Positions 24,818 to 32,703 of a DNA stretch of 41,722 nucleotides are shown piece after piece. Source of the DNA: Ornithinibacillus halophilus (GTDB lineage Bacteria > Bacillota > Bacilli > Bacillales > Amphibacillaceae); assembly GCF_900129485.1 (NCBI RefSeq), contig NZ_FQVW01000027.1, forward strand, positions 1-41,722, given 5' to 3'. Position 1 is the stretch's first letter. The number at the start of each line of letters is the position of its first letter. Below the pieces are notes generated by a model. The model was not told where the DNA came from. It did no database searches and saw nothing but the letters and a program-made list of their open reading frames with translations. The position numbers were made by a program, and so were the translations under genes.

Positions 24818-26074
24818 ATGGACTTTATAAAAGAATGGCTCTCGGGATATAACCTGGACTCAACAGTAGTTCGATATCTTGCCACAGGGATAATGATCGC
24901 ATTCATAGCGTTCATAAGTATTCTAGCAAATTTTATTACGAAAAAAATTGTAGTTCGTATTATCACTCATCTCTTGACGAAGAATAAATTTAGTTGGGAT
25001 GACACGCTCATAAAGAGAAGAGTTTTTCATAAATTATCGCATATTGTTCCTGCTATTATTATCTATTCCTTTGCACCTGTCTTTTCTACTTATCAAAGTA
25101 TGATAGAAAAAGGTGCGGCGGTTTATATTATAATAATAGGTTTACTAGTCGTTACTAGTTTCCTAGATGCAATACAAGATGTATATAACACCTATGAAAT
25201 ATCAAAAAGCCGCCCAATTAAAGGGTATCTTCAGGTTGTAAAAATTGTCTTATTTATCCTTGGGCTAATCTTAGTCATTTCGAATTTAATTGGTGAAAGT
25301 CCAATCATGCTATTAGGTGGCTTAGGAGCATTATCGGCTGTATTTATGCTAGTTTTCCAGGATTCGATTCTTGGTTTGGTGGCTGGGATACAGCTAACAG
25401 CAAATGATATGATTCGTGTTGGTGATTGGATTGAAATGCCTAAATACGGAGCAGACGGAGATGTTATCGATATTTCATTAAATACGGTTAAAGTACAGAA
25501 CTGGGATAAAACGGTTACGATGATACCGGCCTATGCGTTAATTTCGGATTCCTTTAAAAACTGGCGTGGAATGGAAATTTCTGGTGGAAGACGAATTAAG
25601 CGCTCTTTATATATCGATACGAGCAGCATATCCTTTTGTTCAAAAGAGAAAATCGATCAACTAAAACAAGTTCAATATCTATCAGACTATATTTCTGATA
25701 AAGAGCACATCATTGAAGAATATAATGCTAAAAATGAATTTAGTCGCAGCAACCCTATTAATGGGAGAGCAATGACCAATATTGGAGTGTTCCGAGCATA
25801 TATTAAAAATTACTTACTGAGCCATCCTGCTATTCACAAAGATATGACGTTAATGGTTCGTCAGTTAGCACCTGGTGAGTATGGACTGCCTATTGAAATT
25901 TATTGTTTTGCGAACGATACTAGGTGGGAGATGTATGAAAACATCCAAGCAGATATTTTTGATCATTTATTTGCTGTTGCACCAGAGTTTGGTCTACGAC
26001 TGTTCCAAAACCCTTCAGGCCATGATATGAAGAGTTTCATGGGACACGATGAGGTAGTTAGAGAAGTGAAATAG
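24818..26074 (+). CDS. MscS-family mechanosensitive channel, YbdG-like
   Basis: The 418-residue protein has about five membrane segments, the pore-lining helix with GGLGALSAVFMLVFQDSILGLVAG, and the MscS beta domain starting at ANDMIRVGDWIEMPKYGADGDVIDI. The length and the long C-terminal domain with an insertion near 265-310 fit the YbdG/MscM-like branch rather than the short MscS. It would release solutes during hypo-osmotic shock. The start is supported by GGAGG. It follows dut by 40 bases. A 21-bp minisatellite begins 26 bases after its stop. Confidence 0.9.
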   Translation: MDFIKEWLSGYNLDSTVVRYLATGIMIAFIAFISILANFITKKIVVRIITHLLTKNKFSWDDTLIKRRVFHKLSHIVPAIIIYSFAPVFSTYQSMIEKGAAVYIIIIGLLVVTSFLDAIQDVYNTYEISKSRPIKGYLQVVKIVLFILGLILVISNLIGESPIMLLGGLGALSAVFMLVFQDSILGLVAGIQLTANDMIRVGDWIEMPKYGADGDVIDISLNTVKVQNWDKTVTMIPAYALISDSFKNWRGMEISGGRRIKRSLYIDTSSISFCSKEKIDQLKQVQYLSDYISDKEHIIEEYNAKNEFSRSNPINGRAMTNIGVFRAYIKNYLLSHPAIHKDMTLMVRQLAPGEYGLPIEIYCFANDTRWEMYENIQADIFDHLFAVAPEFGLRLFQNPSGHDMKSFMGHDEVVREVK

Positions 26075-26100
26075 AGCTGGAGGGTATGTCAGCAGGAGCC

Positions 26101-26426
26101 TCGGGTGCTGTTGGAGAAACTCGGGGGCTTTTGCAGGAACCTCAGGTGCAGTTGGATAAACTTCGGGGGTTTTGTGATAGCTTCGGGGACTTTTGCAGAA
26201 ACATCGGGGACTTTTGGAAGACCTTCGGGAAGCTTTGCAGAAACTTCGGGGACTTTTGCAAAAACTCCGGGAACTGTACAAACACAGGGGACCTACCTAT
26301 GCATGCACCCCAGATTCTCTAGAAATATCGGGGGCTTAGCAAGACCTTCGGGAACTTTTGCAGAAACATCGGGAACTTTTGGAAGACCTTCGGGAAGCTT
26401 TGCAGAAACTTCGGGAACTCCTTGAG
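26101..26426. repeat. 21-bp minisatellite between mscS-type gene and cwlJ
   Basis: At least 13 degenerate units begin TCGGG and are mostly 21 bp (three are 20 bp). A typical unit is TCGGGGACTTTTGCAGAAAC plus A. A 63-bp block of three different units (26183-26245) recurs at 26348-26410, showing higher-order duplication. An unrelated 40-base stretch interrupts at 26288-26327. The 21-bp period leaves open frames on both strands (SGTFAET/SGTFGRP repeats), but no ribosome binding site supports them. The rest of the gap, 26427-26534, holds nothing recognised. Confidence 0.9.
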
Positions 26427-26534
26427 AAGTGGTGGGGAGAGTAATGGAGACTTCATGCCATTATTCTCCTTAATCTACCCTCCCACTAAGGTTTAATGTT
26501 GTAGGGTTGTATGAGGATTACGCACTTTAGTTTA

Positions 26535-26972
26535 TCATCTATAAGCGCCTTCGCATGTATTAGCTTGTGGTTCATAATAGCAATGCTGTTTATATTGACC
26601 AGCAAATGGTTGATTGTACCAAGTCGGTGGGCAATCCCCATATGGATTAAAGTACCATAGAGAATATTTAGAAGGATGTTCACGCCAATAGTCTAAGTTT
26701 TTTTTTGCCAGCCTTTTCTCTACACTCCGCGCCCTATTATAGAAGACATTACCTTTTTGAACGGCTTCAAACGAATAATTTCCACCCTGCACTTGATAAA
26801 TGACATCTGGTATAGACTTCAACCCTTGGAAATCTAAACAATCTGCCGCCAGTCGGTTAACAATAACATTACCAACCATTAACATGCCTTGTTGGCCTTC
26901 TCCCTCTGCTTCTGCTCGCATCATCCTTGCCATTAAAGAAACGTCTTTATCTGTATATTTTACTCTCGCCAT
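26535..26972 (-). CDS. cwlJ: Spore cortex-lytic hydrolase CwlJ
   Basis: The 145-residue protein is a single SleB-type hydrolase domain. It starts with LMARMMRAEAEGEGQQGMLM, whose first Glu (21) corresponds to the catalytic residue of the family, followed by GNVIVNR. It ends KYSLWYFNPYGDCPPTWYNQ and then a Cys-containing tail. CwlJ degrades spore cortex peptidoglycan during germination in response to calcium dipicolinate. It has no signal peptide, as for B. subtilis CwlJ, which is placed in the coat. Its usual partner gerQ is not adjacent. AGGGGTG precedes the ATG, and a sigma-E-like promoter lies just upstream. Confidence 0.93.
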   Translation of the reverse strand: MARVKYTDKDVSLMARMMRAEAEGEGQQGMLMVGNVIVNRLAADCLDFQGLKSIPDVIYQVQGGNYSFEAVQKGNVFYNRARSVEKRLAKKNLDYWREHPSKYSLWYFNPYGDCPPTWYNQPFAGQYKQHCYYEPQANTCEGAYR

Positions 26973-26992
26973 TTTTAATCACCCCTACGAAA

Positions 26993-27021
26993 ATTGTATG
27001 ATAAAAGTCTAAAAAAATGTA
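26993..27021 (-). promoter_or_regulatory. Sigma-E-like promoter of cwlJ
   Basis: On the minus strand TACATTT (27015-27021), 14 bases, CATACAAT (26993-27000). The -10 matches the mother-cell sigma-E pattern CATACA-T well and the -35 only partly. B. subtilis cwlJ is sigma-E dependent. Confidence 0.6.
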
Positions 27022-27201
27022 GGCGCAAACAAACTCATGTAGAAAAAATAAATAAATCGATTAAAATAGCGTCCGTTTAGGAAAACTAACATCGTTTCTT
27101 AAAAGATGAACATCAATGCTAGAGAATTGATTTGAATTATTTTAAAATTTGTTTAAAAAAAGTTATACTTAAGAAGTGCTGAATAAAGGAGGAAGATACA
27201 T

Positions 27202-28287
27202 ATGGCAAAATTAGATGAAACGTTGACCATGTTTAAAGATCTTACAGAAGCAAAAGGGATTTCTGGTCATGAAAAAGAAGCTAGAGACGTAATGAAAGGG
27301 TACATAGAGCCATTTGCAGATGAAGTGTATACTGATAATTTAGGTAGTTTAGTTGCTAAAAAGGTTGGGGATGCAAACGGTCCTAAAGTGATGGTAGCTG
27401 GACACTTAGATGAAGTTGGTTTTATGGTTACTCGAATTGATGACAAAGGGTTCATTTATTTCCAAACAATTGGTGGCTGGTGGAGTCAAGTTATGCTAGC
27501 TCAACGTGTAACAATCATGACTAACAAAGGTGATGTTACAGGTGTAATTGGTTCAAAACCACCACATATTTTACCTGCTGAGGCACGTAAAAAGCCAGTG
27601 GACATTAAAGAAATGTTTATTGATGTTGGTGCATCAAGTAAGGAAGAAGCTCAAGAATTTGGAGTACGTCCTGGGGATTCTGTTGTACCTTACTTTGAGT
27701 TCACACCATTAAAAAATGAAAAAATGTTACTTGCAAAAGCATGGGATAACCGTATTGGTTGTGCAATCGCTATTGAAGTACTAAAACAATTAAAAGATGA
27801 AAGTCATCCAAACGTAGTGTATGGTGTTGGAACTATACAAGAGGAAACAGGATTGCGTGGTGCGAAAACTTCTGCAAATCTAATCCAGCCTGATATTGGT
27901 TTTGGAGTGGATGTTGGTATTGCTGGGGATACGCCTGGTATTAAACCACATGAAGCAGATAGTAAGCTAGGGGAAGGCCCACAAATCATTCTTTATGATG
28001 CATCGATGATTTCTCATAAAGGCGTTCGTGACTTAGTTGTTCAAACTGCTGATGAAAACAACATCCCGTACCAATATGCATCGATTGCAGCAGGAGGAAC
28101 AGACTCAGGTTCAATTCACCTAACAGCAAATGGTGTTCCTTCTCTATCGATCACCATTGCTACTCGCTACATTCATTCACACGCAGCAATTTTACACCGT
28201 GATGACTTCGAAAATGCTGTGAAATTGATTGTAGAAACAATTAAAAAATTAGATAGTGACACAGTAAAAGAAATTGTCCTTTCATAG
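27202..28287 (+). CDS. ysdC: M42 family metallo-aminopeptidase, YsdC-like
   Basis: The 361-residue enzyme belongs to the M42 glutamyl aminopeptidase/endoglucanase M family. Metal and catalytic residues are in place: His68 and Asp70 (AGHLDEVG), Asp182 (WDNR), Glu214-Glu215 (QEETG), Asp237 and His325 (RYIHS). It would trim N-terminal residues from peptides as a large cytosolic tetrahedral complex. B. subtilis ysdC follows ysdB; here dut, the channel and cwlJ intervene. AAAGGAGG precedes the ATG. The dispersed repeat copy D begins 16 bases after the stop. Confidence 0.93.
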   Translation: MAKLDETLTMFKDLTEAKGISGHEKEARDVMKGYIEPFADEVYTDNLGSLVAKKVGDANGPKVMVAGHLDEVGFMVTRIDDKGFIYFQTIGGWWSQVMLAQRVTIMTNKGDVTGVIGSKPPHILPAEARKKPVDIKEMFIDVGASSKEEAQEFGVRPGDSVVPYFEFTPLKNEKMLLAKAWDNRIGCAIAIEVLKQLKDESHPNVVYGVGTIQEETGLRGAKTSANLIQPDIGFGVDVGIAGDTPGIKPHEADSKLGEGPQIILYDASMISHKGVRDLVVQTADENNIPYQYASIAAGGTDSGSIHLTANGVPSLSITIATRYIHSHAAILHRDDFENAVKLIVETIKKLDSDTVKEIVLS

Positions 28288-28303
28288 TAACTGAACTCAA
28301 TTT

Positions 28304-28615
28304 GGTGGCGTGAATTCTACCGCTACGGAAAATACACTTCGCTTTCCGCGGGCGGCTGGTGAGCCTCCTCGGGCGTTTTACGCCCTGTGGGGTCTCACCG
28401 ATGCCTCTGCTCCCGCAGGAGTCTTCGTGTATTTCCTTCGCTAGTATTGGCATCAATATCAATCTAAAATATTGCTTTATAGATTGATGATAGGTAGCGA
28501 CTGACAGTAGTGGAAATCAAATTAACATAAACTAATCTATGAAAACTAATTTTTATAACTTGTTTAACTAGAATCGTCTTCGCTTTGAAAGCGGATATAA
28601 TTAGTTACGTCCCAG
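28304..28615. repeat. Dispersed repeat, copy D (inverted)
   Basis: Read on the minus strand it starts CTGGGACGTAACTAATTA and ends CACGCCACC, so it lies opposite to copy A. It contains the second module (AAATACAC at 28330-28337, GTGTATTT at 28427-28434), flanked by CTTTCCGCGGGCGG and TGTGGGGTCTCACC boxes. Only remnants of the first module's flank (ACTGACAGTAGTGGAAATC) remain. Confidence 0.85.
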
Positions 28616-28635
28616 CCATGTATATATTTTTAAAG

Positions 28636-28679
28636 AAATCCGGACTAATGGAAAGTAAACCATTAGTCCGGATTTTTGC
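28636..28679. terminator. Strong terminator hairpin
   Basis: A perfect 16-bp stem, 28636-28651 with 28660-28675, then T-rich sequence. It probably ends ysdC transcripts that read through copy D. Confidence 0.85.
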
Positions 28680-28714
28680 ATTTTATTTGGCTCTAAGATG
28701 GAGTTTTTGTTTTA

Positions 28715-28782
28715 AATATCAATAAAATAACATTTATATTCAATAAGTTTTTATTGATATTCGATAAATGACATGTTACAAT
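28715..28782 (+). promoter_or_regulatory. Promoter and inverted-repeat operator of DUF2975-XRE genes
   Basis: TTGATA (28754-28759), 17 bases, TACAAT (28777-28782) form a good promoter. A perfect 13-bp inverted repeat (AATATCAATAAAA at 28715-28727, TTTTATTGATATT at 28749-28761, 21 bases apart) overlaps the -35. The small XRE-type regulator encoded two genes downstream is the obvious candidate to bind it. Confidence 0.65.
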
Positions 28783-28812
28783 CTTAATGAAAATTGAGAA
28801 GAGGTGTTTTAT

Positions 28813-29304
28813 ATGAAACATGGAACAACAATGTTCTTAAAAATAGCAGTAGTATTAATTGGACTTCCGGTTCTTGCGTTATGTGTATTCGTTTTGCCTC
28901 AGGTAGTGCTGGAAGCTTTTGAGCATGCTAAAGACGGTAAACAATTAGGATATATCGTACTTGGACTAATATTTATAATGTATGGTTCAGCAATCCCATT
29001 TTATTTTGCGCTGTATCAAGCATTTAAACTATTAACATATATTGACAAGAACAATGCTTTTTCACAGATTTCAGTTCAAGCTTTAAAAAATATAAAAATC
29101 TGTGCCATTGTGATCAGTGGTTTGTATGTCATTGCCTTACCATTTATCTTTGTCATTGCAGAATGGGATGATGCACCGGGCCTGGTTTTAATTGGAATGG
29201 TGATAAGTGGTGCTTCCTTAGTAATCGCAGTTTTTGCAGCAGTACTACAGAGACTCCTACAAGAAGCAATAACTATAAAATCTGAAAATGATTTAACTGT
29301 CTGA
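28813..29304 (+). CDS. DUF2975 membrane protein
   Basis: The 163-residue protein has four membrane helices (about 8-30, 47-70, 95-115 and 123-148). YQAFKLLTYIDKNNAFSQISVQALKNIK is typical of DUF2975. The family has no established function and is almost always followed by a small XRE regulator, as here. ATG 28813 is used, because AGAGGTG just upstream is its ribosome binding site and an in-frame GTG falls within it. Its TGA at 29302-29304 overlaps the ribosome binding site of the regulator, so the two are translated as a unit. Confidence 0.85.
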   Translation: MKHGTTMFLKIAVVLIGLPVLALCVFVLPQVVLEAFEHAKDGKQLGYIVLGLIFIMYGSAIPFYFALYQAFKLLTYIDKNNAFSQISVQALKNIKICAIVISGLYVIALPFIFVIAEWDDAPGLVLIGMVISGASLVIAVFAAVLQRLLQEAITIKSENDLTV

Positions 29305-29314
29305 GGTGATGGAA

Positions 29315-29530
29315 ATGGCGATTATTATCAATATTGATGTGATGTTGGCTAAAAGGAAAATGAGTGTCACCGAATTATCCGATCGTGTCGGAATTACGAT
29401 GGCAAACCTATCTATATTAAAAAATGGCAAAGCAAAAGCAATTCGATTCTCTACTTTAGAAGGAATTTGCAAGGCATTAGACTGTCAACCTGGCGATATT
29501 TTAGAGTATCAAAGTGATGAGGAAGAATGA
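29315..29530 (+). CDS. Small XRE/Cro-type regulator (YozG-like)
   Basis: The 71-residue protein is a single helix-turn-helix: MSVTELSDRVGITMANLSIL, then KNGKAKAIRFSTLEGICKALDCQPGDIL. The last motif is typical of the YozG/XRE group that accompanies DUF2975 membrane proteins. It probably senses or controls the membrane partner and its own promoter through the inverted repeat at 28715-28761; this is inferred. ATG 29315 has GAGGTG six bases upstream; an earlier ATG at 29309 is too close. Confidence 0.88.
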   Translation: MAIIINIDVMLAKRKMSVTELSDRVGITMANLSILKNGKAKAIRFSTLEGICKALDCQPGDILEYQSDEEE

Positions 29531-29543
29531 ATAGGAGGTATCT

Positions 29544-30368
29544 ATGTATTTACCAATCCCAAATGAACCTAATGATAAGACTCTAAAGTTTCGGTTTTTG
29601 CATTCTGTAAGACAACTCGTGGGTTTTGGTTGGGAGCAGGCTTTATCATGTCTGTTTCCAGTAGTTATTTTTGCTTCATTAGCCGTTACCCAGTTGATTC
29701 CACTTCCATGGCTACCACGCTATGATTGGTTACTGATAATTTGTCTACTTATGCAGGCCATTATGCTAAAGTCTGGACTAGAAACAAAGGATGAACTAAA
29801 GGTCATCACGCTATTTCATATTATTGGTTTAGCACTGGAAATTTTCAAAGTACATATGGGCTCCTGGTCGTATCCTGAGGAAGGGTATTTTAAGATCTTT
29901 GGAGTACCATTGTACAGTGGTTTTATGTATGCCAGTGTTGCGAGTTATCTATGTCAAGCATGGAGAAGGTTGAATGTTGACCTGATAAAGTGGCCACCGT
30001 TTTTAGCTGTGGTGCCACTTGCTATTGCAATATACTTAAATTATTTTACTCATCATTTTTGGGTGGATATCCGTTGGTGGTTATCGGGGCTCGTACTCGT
30101 CGTTTTTTGGAAATCCTGGGTTTCCTATGAAGTGAATAGAATTCAGTACCGGATGCCGATCGCGTTATCATTCGTACTTATAGGATTTTTCATATGGATT
30201 GCAGAAAATATAGCTACGTATTTTGGAGCTTGGAAATATCCTAATCAAACCGAAGCATGGAGTTTAGTACACATTGGGAAAGTAAGTTCATGGGTATTGT
30301 TAGTAATTGTTAGTTTTTTAATTGTGGCAACGTTAAAGCAAGTTAAGAAAAAGACTGGGAGAATGTAA
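29544..30368 (+). CDS. DUF817 membrane protein
   Basis: The 274-residue protein has seven to eight hydrophobic segments. It matches DUF817 by FGWEQALSCLFPVVIFASLAV, LPRYDWLLIICLLMQ, MGSWSYPEEGYFKIFGVPLY and SGFMYASVASYLCQAWRR. Function is unknown; the pattern of Trp/Tyr/Pro residues in the loops suggests a membrane enzyme or transporter. It follows the regulator by 13 bases with AGGAGG, so it is probably a third gene of the DUF2975 operon, an arrangement worth noting. It ends in a basic KKKTGRM tail. Confidence 0.85.
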   Translation: MYLPIPNEPNDKTLKFRFLHSVRQLVGFGWEQALSCLFPVVIFASLAVTQLIPLPWLPRYDWLLIICLLMQAIMLKSGLETKDELKVITLFHIIGLALEIFKVHMGSWSYPEEGYFKIFGVPLYSGFMYASVASYLCQAWRRLNVDLIKWPPFLAVVPLAIAIYLNYFTHHFWVDIRWWLSGLVLVVFWKSWVSYEVNRIQYRMPIALSFVLIGFFIWIAENIATYFGAWKYPNQTEAWSLVHIGKVSSWVLLVIVSFLIVATLKQVKKKTGRM

Positions 30369-30391
30369 CAAAAGGTTCTAACGTTTGGAGA

Positions 30392-30553
30392 GTGAGAAAG
30401 ATAGAAATATTTCTATTAAAAAAATGGATGGATTATGATTCGGAAAAACTACAATTCGTTGATGGGAATGGTAATCGCGTTATTGGACCTGTTTTTATGC
30501 AAGGTACTTTCCTATATGTTTATGGAAAAGATGGCATATACACAATGGGTTAG
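30392..30553 (+). CDS. Small ORF or gene remnant
   Basis: A 53-residue frame starts GTG and reads KKWMDYDSEKLQFVDGNG, then VIGPVFMQGTFLYVYGKDG and IYTMG. The composition is that of a real soluble protein, with alternating beta-like segments, unlike the repeat that follows. TTTGGAGA lies almost against the GTG, too close for an ideal ribosome binding site. It could be a short gene or the end of a decayed larger gene. I do not recognise a family. Confidence 0.35.
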   Translation: MRKIEIFLLKKWMDYDSEKLQFVDGNGNRVIGPVFMQGTFLYVYGKDGIYTMG

Positions 30554-30574
30554 TTTGAAAATGGAAAATACTAA

Positions 30575-30826
30575 GGCTAGTGCGAAGACAAGAGGTTGGA
30601 GCGTATTTTATGCTAGGGCGAGCGACAAGACGTAGGGGTGGATCATTTCTCAAGTTATGGCGAGCGAAAATAAAAGGGGATGGAGCAAATTTCATACCAC
30701 GGCGAGCGCGAAGACAAGGGAATGGAGCAAATTTTATACCATGGCGAGCGAGAAGGCAAGGGGATGGAGCGAATTTCAGCCACGGCGAGCGAAAACACCT
30801 AAGGAGCGAGCATTTTCCACGTTATG
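30575..30826. repeat. 42-bp minisatellite
   Basis: Unit starts (GGCGAGCG or close) fall at 30575, 30617, 30659, 30701, 30743 and 30784, a 42-bp period with one 41-bp step. The best conserved units are GGCGAGCGCGAAGACAAGG, then AATGGAGCAAATTTTATACC. Reading through gives 14-residue repeats (RARRQGNGANFIPW), but there is no ribosome binding site and the codon bias is odd, so no gene is called. It is more GC-rich than its surroundings. Confidence 0.85.
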
Positions 30827-30863
30827 AGGACCACGAGTACAGAAACAGGTTGCACCTATCAAA

Positions 30864-30911
30864 AAAATCCAAACAAATCCTACTCACATAGAATAGATTT
30901 TGCTTGGATTT
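30864..30911 (-). terminator. Terminator of the minus-strand ABC operon
   Basis: A 14-base stem with one mismatch (30864-30877 with 30898-30911). On the minus strand it is followed by TTTGATAGG after a T-run. It lies seven bases after the ATPase stop. Confidence 0.65.
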
Positions 30912-30917
30912 TGGCTT

Positions 30918-31589
30918 CTATTTGCAAATAATCATTTTCTTCCCGGATTCTTCTAGGACGTTTTTATAAAACGGGTCACTCCCAATACAGATGACTCGGT
31001 CACACAGCTCGGTTATTTCATCCATGTCGTGCGAGATATAAACAATCATCTTTTGTTGTTCCTTTAATGTTTGGAGATAAGCCCCGATTTCCTTGCGAGA
31101 TTTCAAGTCTATTCCTACGGTTGGTTCGTCCAATAGTAATATTTCTGGATCATGAATAAGGCTGATAGCAAGATTTAGTTTTCGCTTCATTCCACCAGAT
31201 AGATTCTTTACTGGATCCTTCCATCGATCTAAATTCATGTCTTTGCATAGTTGGAACAGTTCATCTTCACTTTTATTTACCCACGATAGTTTTTCGAAAA
31301 ACTTCATGTTCTCTTTAACCGTTAAATCGTCCCATATAGCAACATCCTGTGGAACATAGCCAATTCGTTTTCTAACTTCTTTTCGTTTCTTATCATAGGT
31401 TAATTCCTTATATGATAGTTTTCCACTAGTTGGCTTTTCAATGGTGGCTAACAGTTTCAACAGGGTTGATTTTCCTGCCCCATTTTCCCCTACTAAGCCG
31501 ATAATTTCCCCTGGTGCAATTGAGAAAGAAAGATTATTTAGGACGGTTGTTTTTCCGTATTTTTTATGAATCCTTTGTACTTTAAGCAT
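30918..31589 (-). CDS. ABC transporter ATP-binding protein
   Basis: A 223-residue ATPase with Walker A GENGAGKST at 34-42, Q-loop GYVPQD, signature LSGGMKRKL, Walker B LLLLDEPTVGID and H-loop ISHDMDE. It is short, with almost nothing after the nucleotide-binding domain. It is the last gene of a minus-strand operon and overlaps the preceding permease gene by eight bases, so the two are translationally coupled. The motif set is that of drug/antibiotic-type ABC-2 exporters. It should energise the two permeases encoded upstream. Confidence 0.95.
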   Translation of the reverse strand: MLKVQRIHKKYGKTTVLNNLSFSIAPGEIIGLVGENGAGKSTLLKLLATIEKPTSGKLSYKELTYDKKRKEVRKRIGYVPQDVAIWDDLTVKENMKFFEKLSWVNKSEDELFQLCKDMNLDRWKDPVKNLSGGMKRKLNLAISLIHDPEILLLDEPTVGIDLKSRKEIGAYLQTLKEQQKMIVYISHDMDEITELCDRVICIGSDPFYKNVLEESGKKMIICK

Positions 31590-32703
31590 AGTGATATTCC
31601 TTTCTAATCAACCATAATAGTAGACCAAGAATGGTAATGAATAGCCATGAAATCGTTACTTCATTGTTTTGAATGGCATTGATAGGATTGATTCCTTCTA
31701 GCCAGTGTAGGTTACTTATGAGTCCGTCAATTGGGATAATAACGCCACTGATGACAGATATGAATAACGTGATCGCAAAGGCTACTCCATAATAGACCAA
31801 TCGATTGTTAAACAACAGTGCAAGGAAAAAGGACATGATCAGAGCTGTCAAACGAAAACTAAGTAAGACCATTAGAATACGAACTGAGAATGTTTCATCC
31901 AAAATGAATATAGCTAATAAATCAGTTAGTGAAAAAGCTAGGAAGTATAAAATTAGCGTATAAAGTAAATAGCGATGCCATGGAATTTTAATAAACGAAA
32001 AACGTATGAACGTATTGGAGTTTTTCTCTTTTATGATCCAATCCATTAGCAATAGGGTAGAAAGTAAGCCGAAAATCGCCCAAAGTCCCCACGTATTCCA
32101 TTCAATGAAGGATGGTTTTTCGGTTGCTTCCACACTGTCATTAAAAAGTAGGTTGCTCGTAATCAAATTTTCCTGCTGTTGGACTTCATATGTTTCGTCA
32201 ATAATTTCATCGTACGACCAAGAGTCTGATCCGCTATATTGTTCATTTAATCCCATGACGGTATATGCTGCTTTTGACCGAACGGTTTCTTCTTGGACCA
32301 TGGAAATTACCATTTCTTTCACACTCGAATAGGCAAAGGACATATTGGACTTAATTCCCGTTACTAAATTATTTCGATTGCCTTTTCTAATCTGTTCCTC
32401 ATACCCTTCATGGATGATAAATACACTATCTAATTCATGGATTTGCAATTGATGGATTGCTTCCTCTTCTGTTAATAGAGTAGGAGTAATCAAATCAGAT
32501 TGTTCGAGTTTTTGAAGAAGCTCGTCCGTTTTTAGTGTCTCTTCTTCTAATACAAAACCAACTGGCACTTGAACGTCTTCTTGTATACGGTCTGTTAAAT
32601 GAATGATTGACAAACAGGCAACGAAAGGAAAAGCGAACCAAAATAGCAGATTAGGCCATTGTTTTTTCCAAAAGAACATTCGTGTTACAAAAATTGCCTT
32701 CAT
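31582..32703 (-). CDS. ABC-2 type exporter permease
   Basis: The 373-residue membrane protein has one N-terminal helix, a large extracytoplasmic region (about 35-195) and then about five more helices. It ends with a LHWLEGINPINAI-type segment near the last helix pair. That layout (1 + loop + 5) is typical of ABC-2/YhfE-type exporters. ATG 32703 is chosen, with GGAAGGAG as its ribosome binding site; it overlaps the upstream permease's stop (ATGA). It pairs with the permease upstream as a likely heterodimer. The substrate is unknown. Confidence 0.85.
   Translation of the reverse strand: MKAIFVTRMFFWKKQWPNLLFWFAFPFVACLSIIHLTDRIQEDVQVPVGFVLEEETLKTDELLQKLEQSDLITPTLLTEEEAIHQLQIHELDSVFIIHEGYEEQIRKGNRNNLVTGIKSNMSFAYSSVKEMVISMVQEETVRSKAAYTVMGLNEQYSGSDSWSYDEIIDETYEVQQQENLITSNLLFNDSVEATEKPSFIEWNTWGLWAIFGLLSTLLLMDWIIKEKNSNTFIRFSFIKIPWHRYLLYTLILYFLAFSLTDLLAIFILDETFSVRILMVLLSFRLTALIMSFFLALLFNNRLVYYGVAFAITLFISVISGVIIPIDGLISNLHWLEGINPINAIQNNEVTISWLFITILGLLLWLIRKEYHYA

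Noticed and set aside
26105-26425. Repeat protein encoded by the 21-bp minisatellite (plus strand, also an opposite-strand frame)
   Set aside because: The frame is open only because the period is a multiple of three; 20-bp units shift frame, both strands are open, and there is no ribosome binding site.
26101-26426. CRISPR array
   Set aside because: The units are adjacent 20-21 bp copies with no unique spacers, and no cas genes are near.
30580-30891. Basic repeat protein across the 42-bp array
   Set aside because: No ribosome binding site, biased composition from the repeat, and a 41-bp step breaks periodicity at the end.
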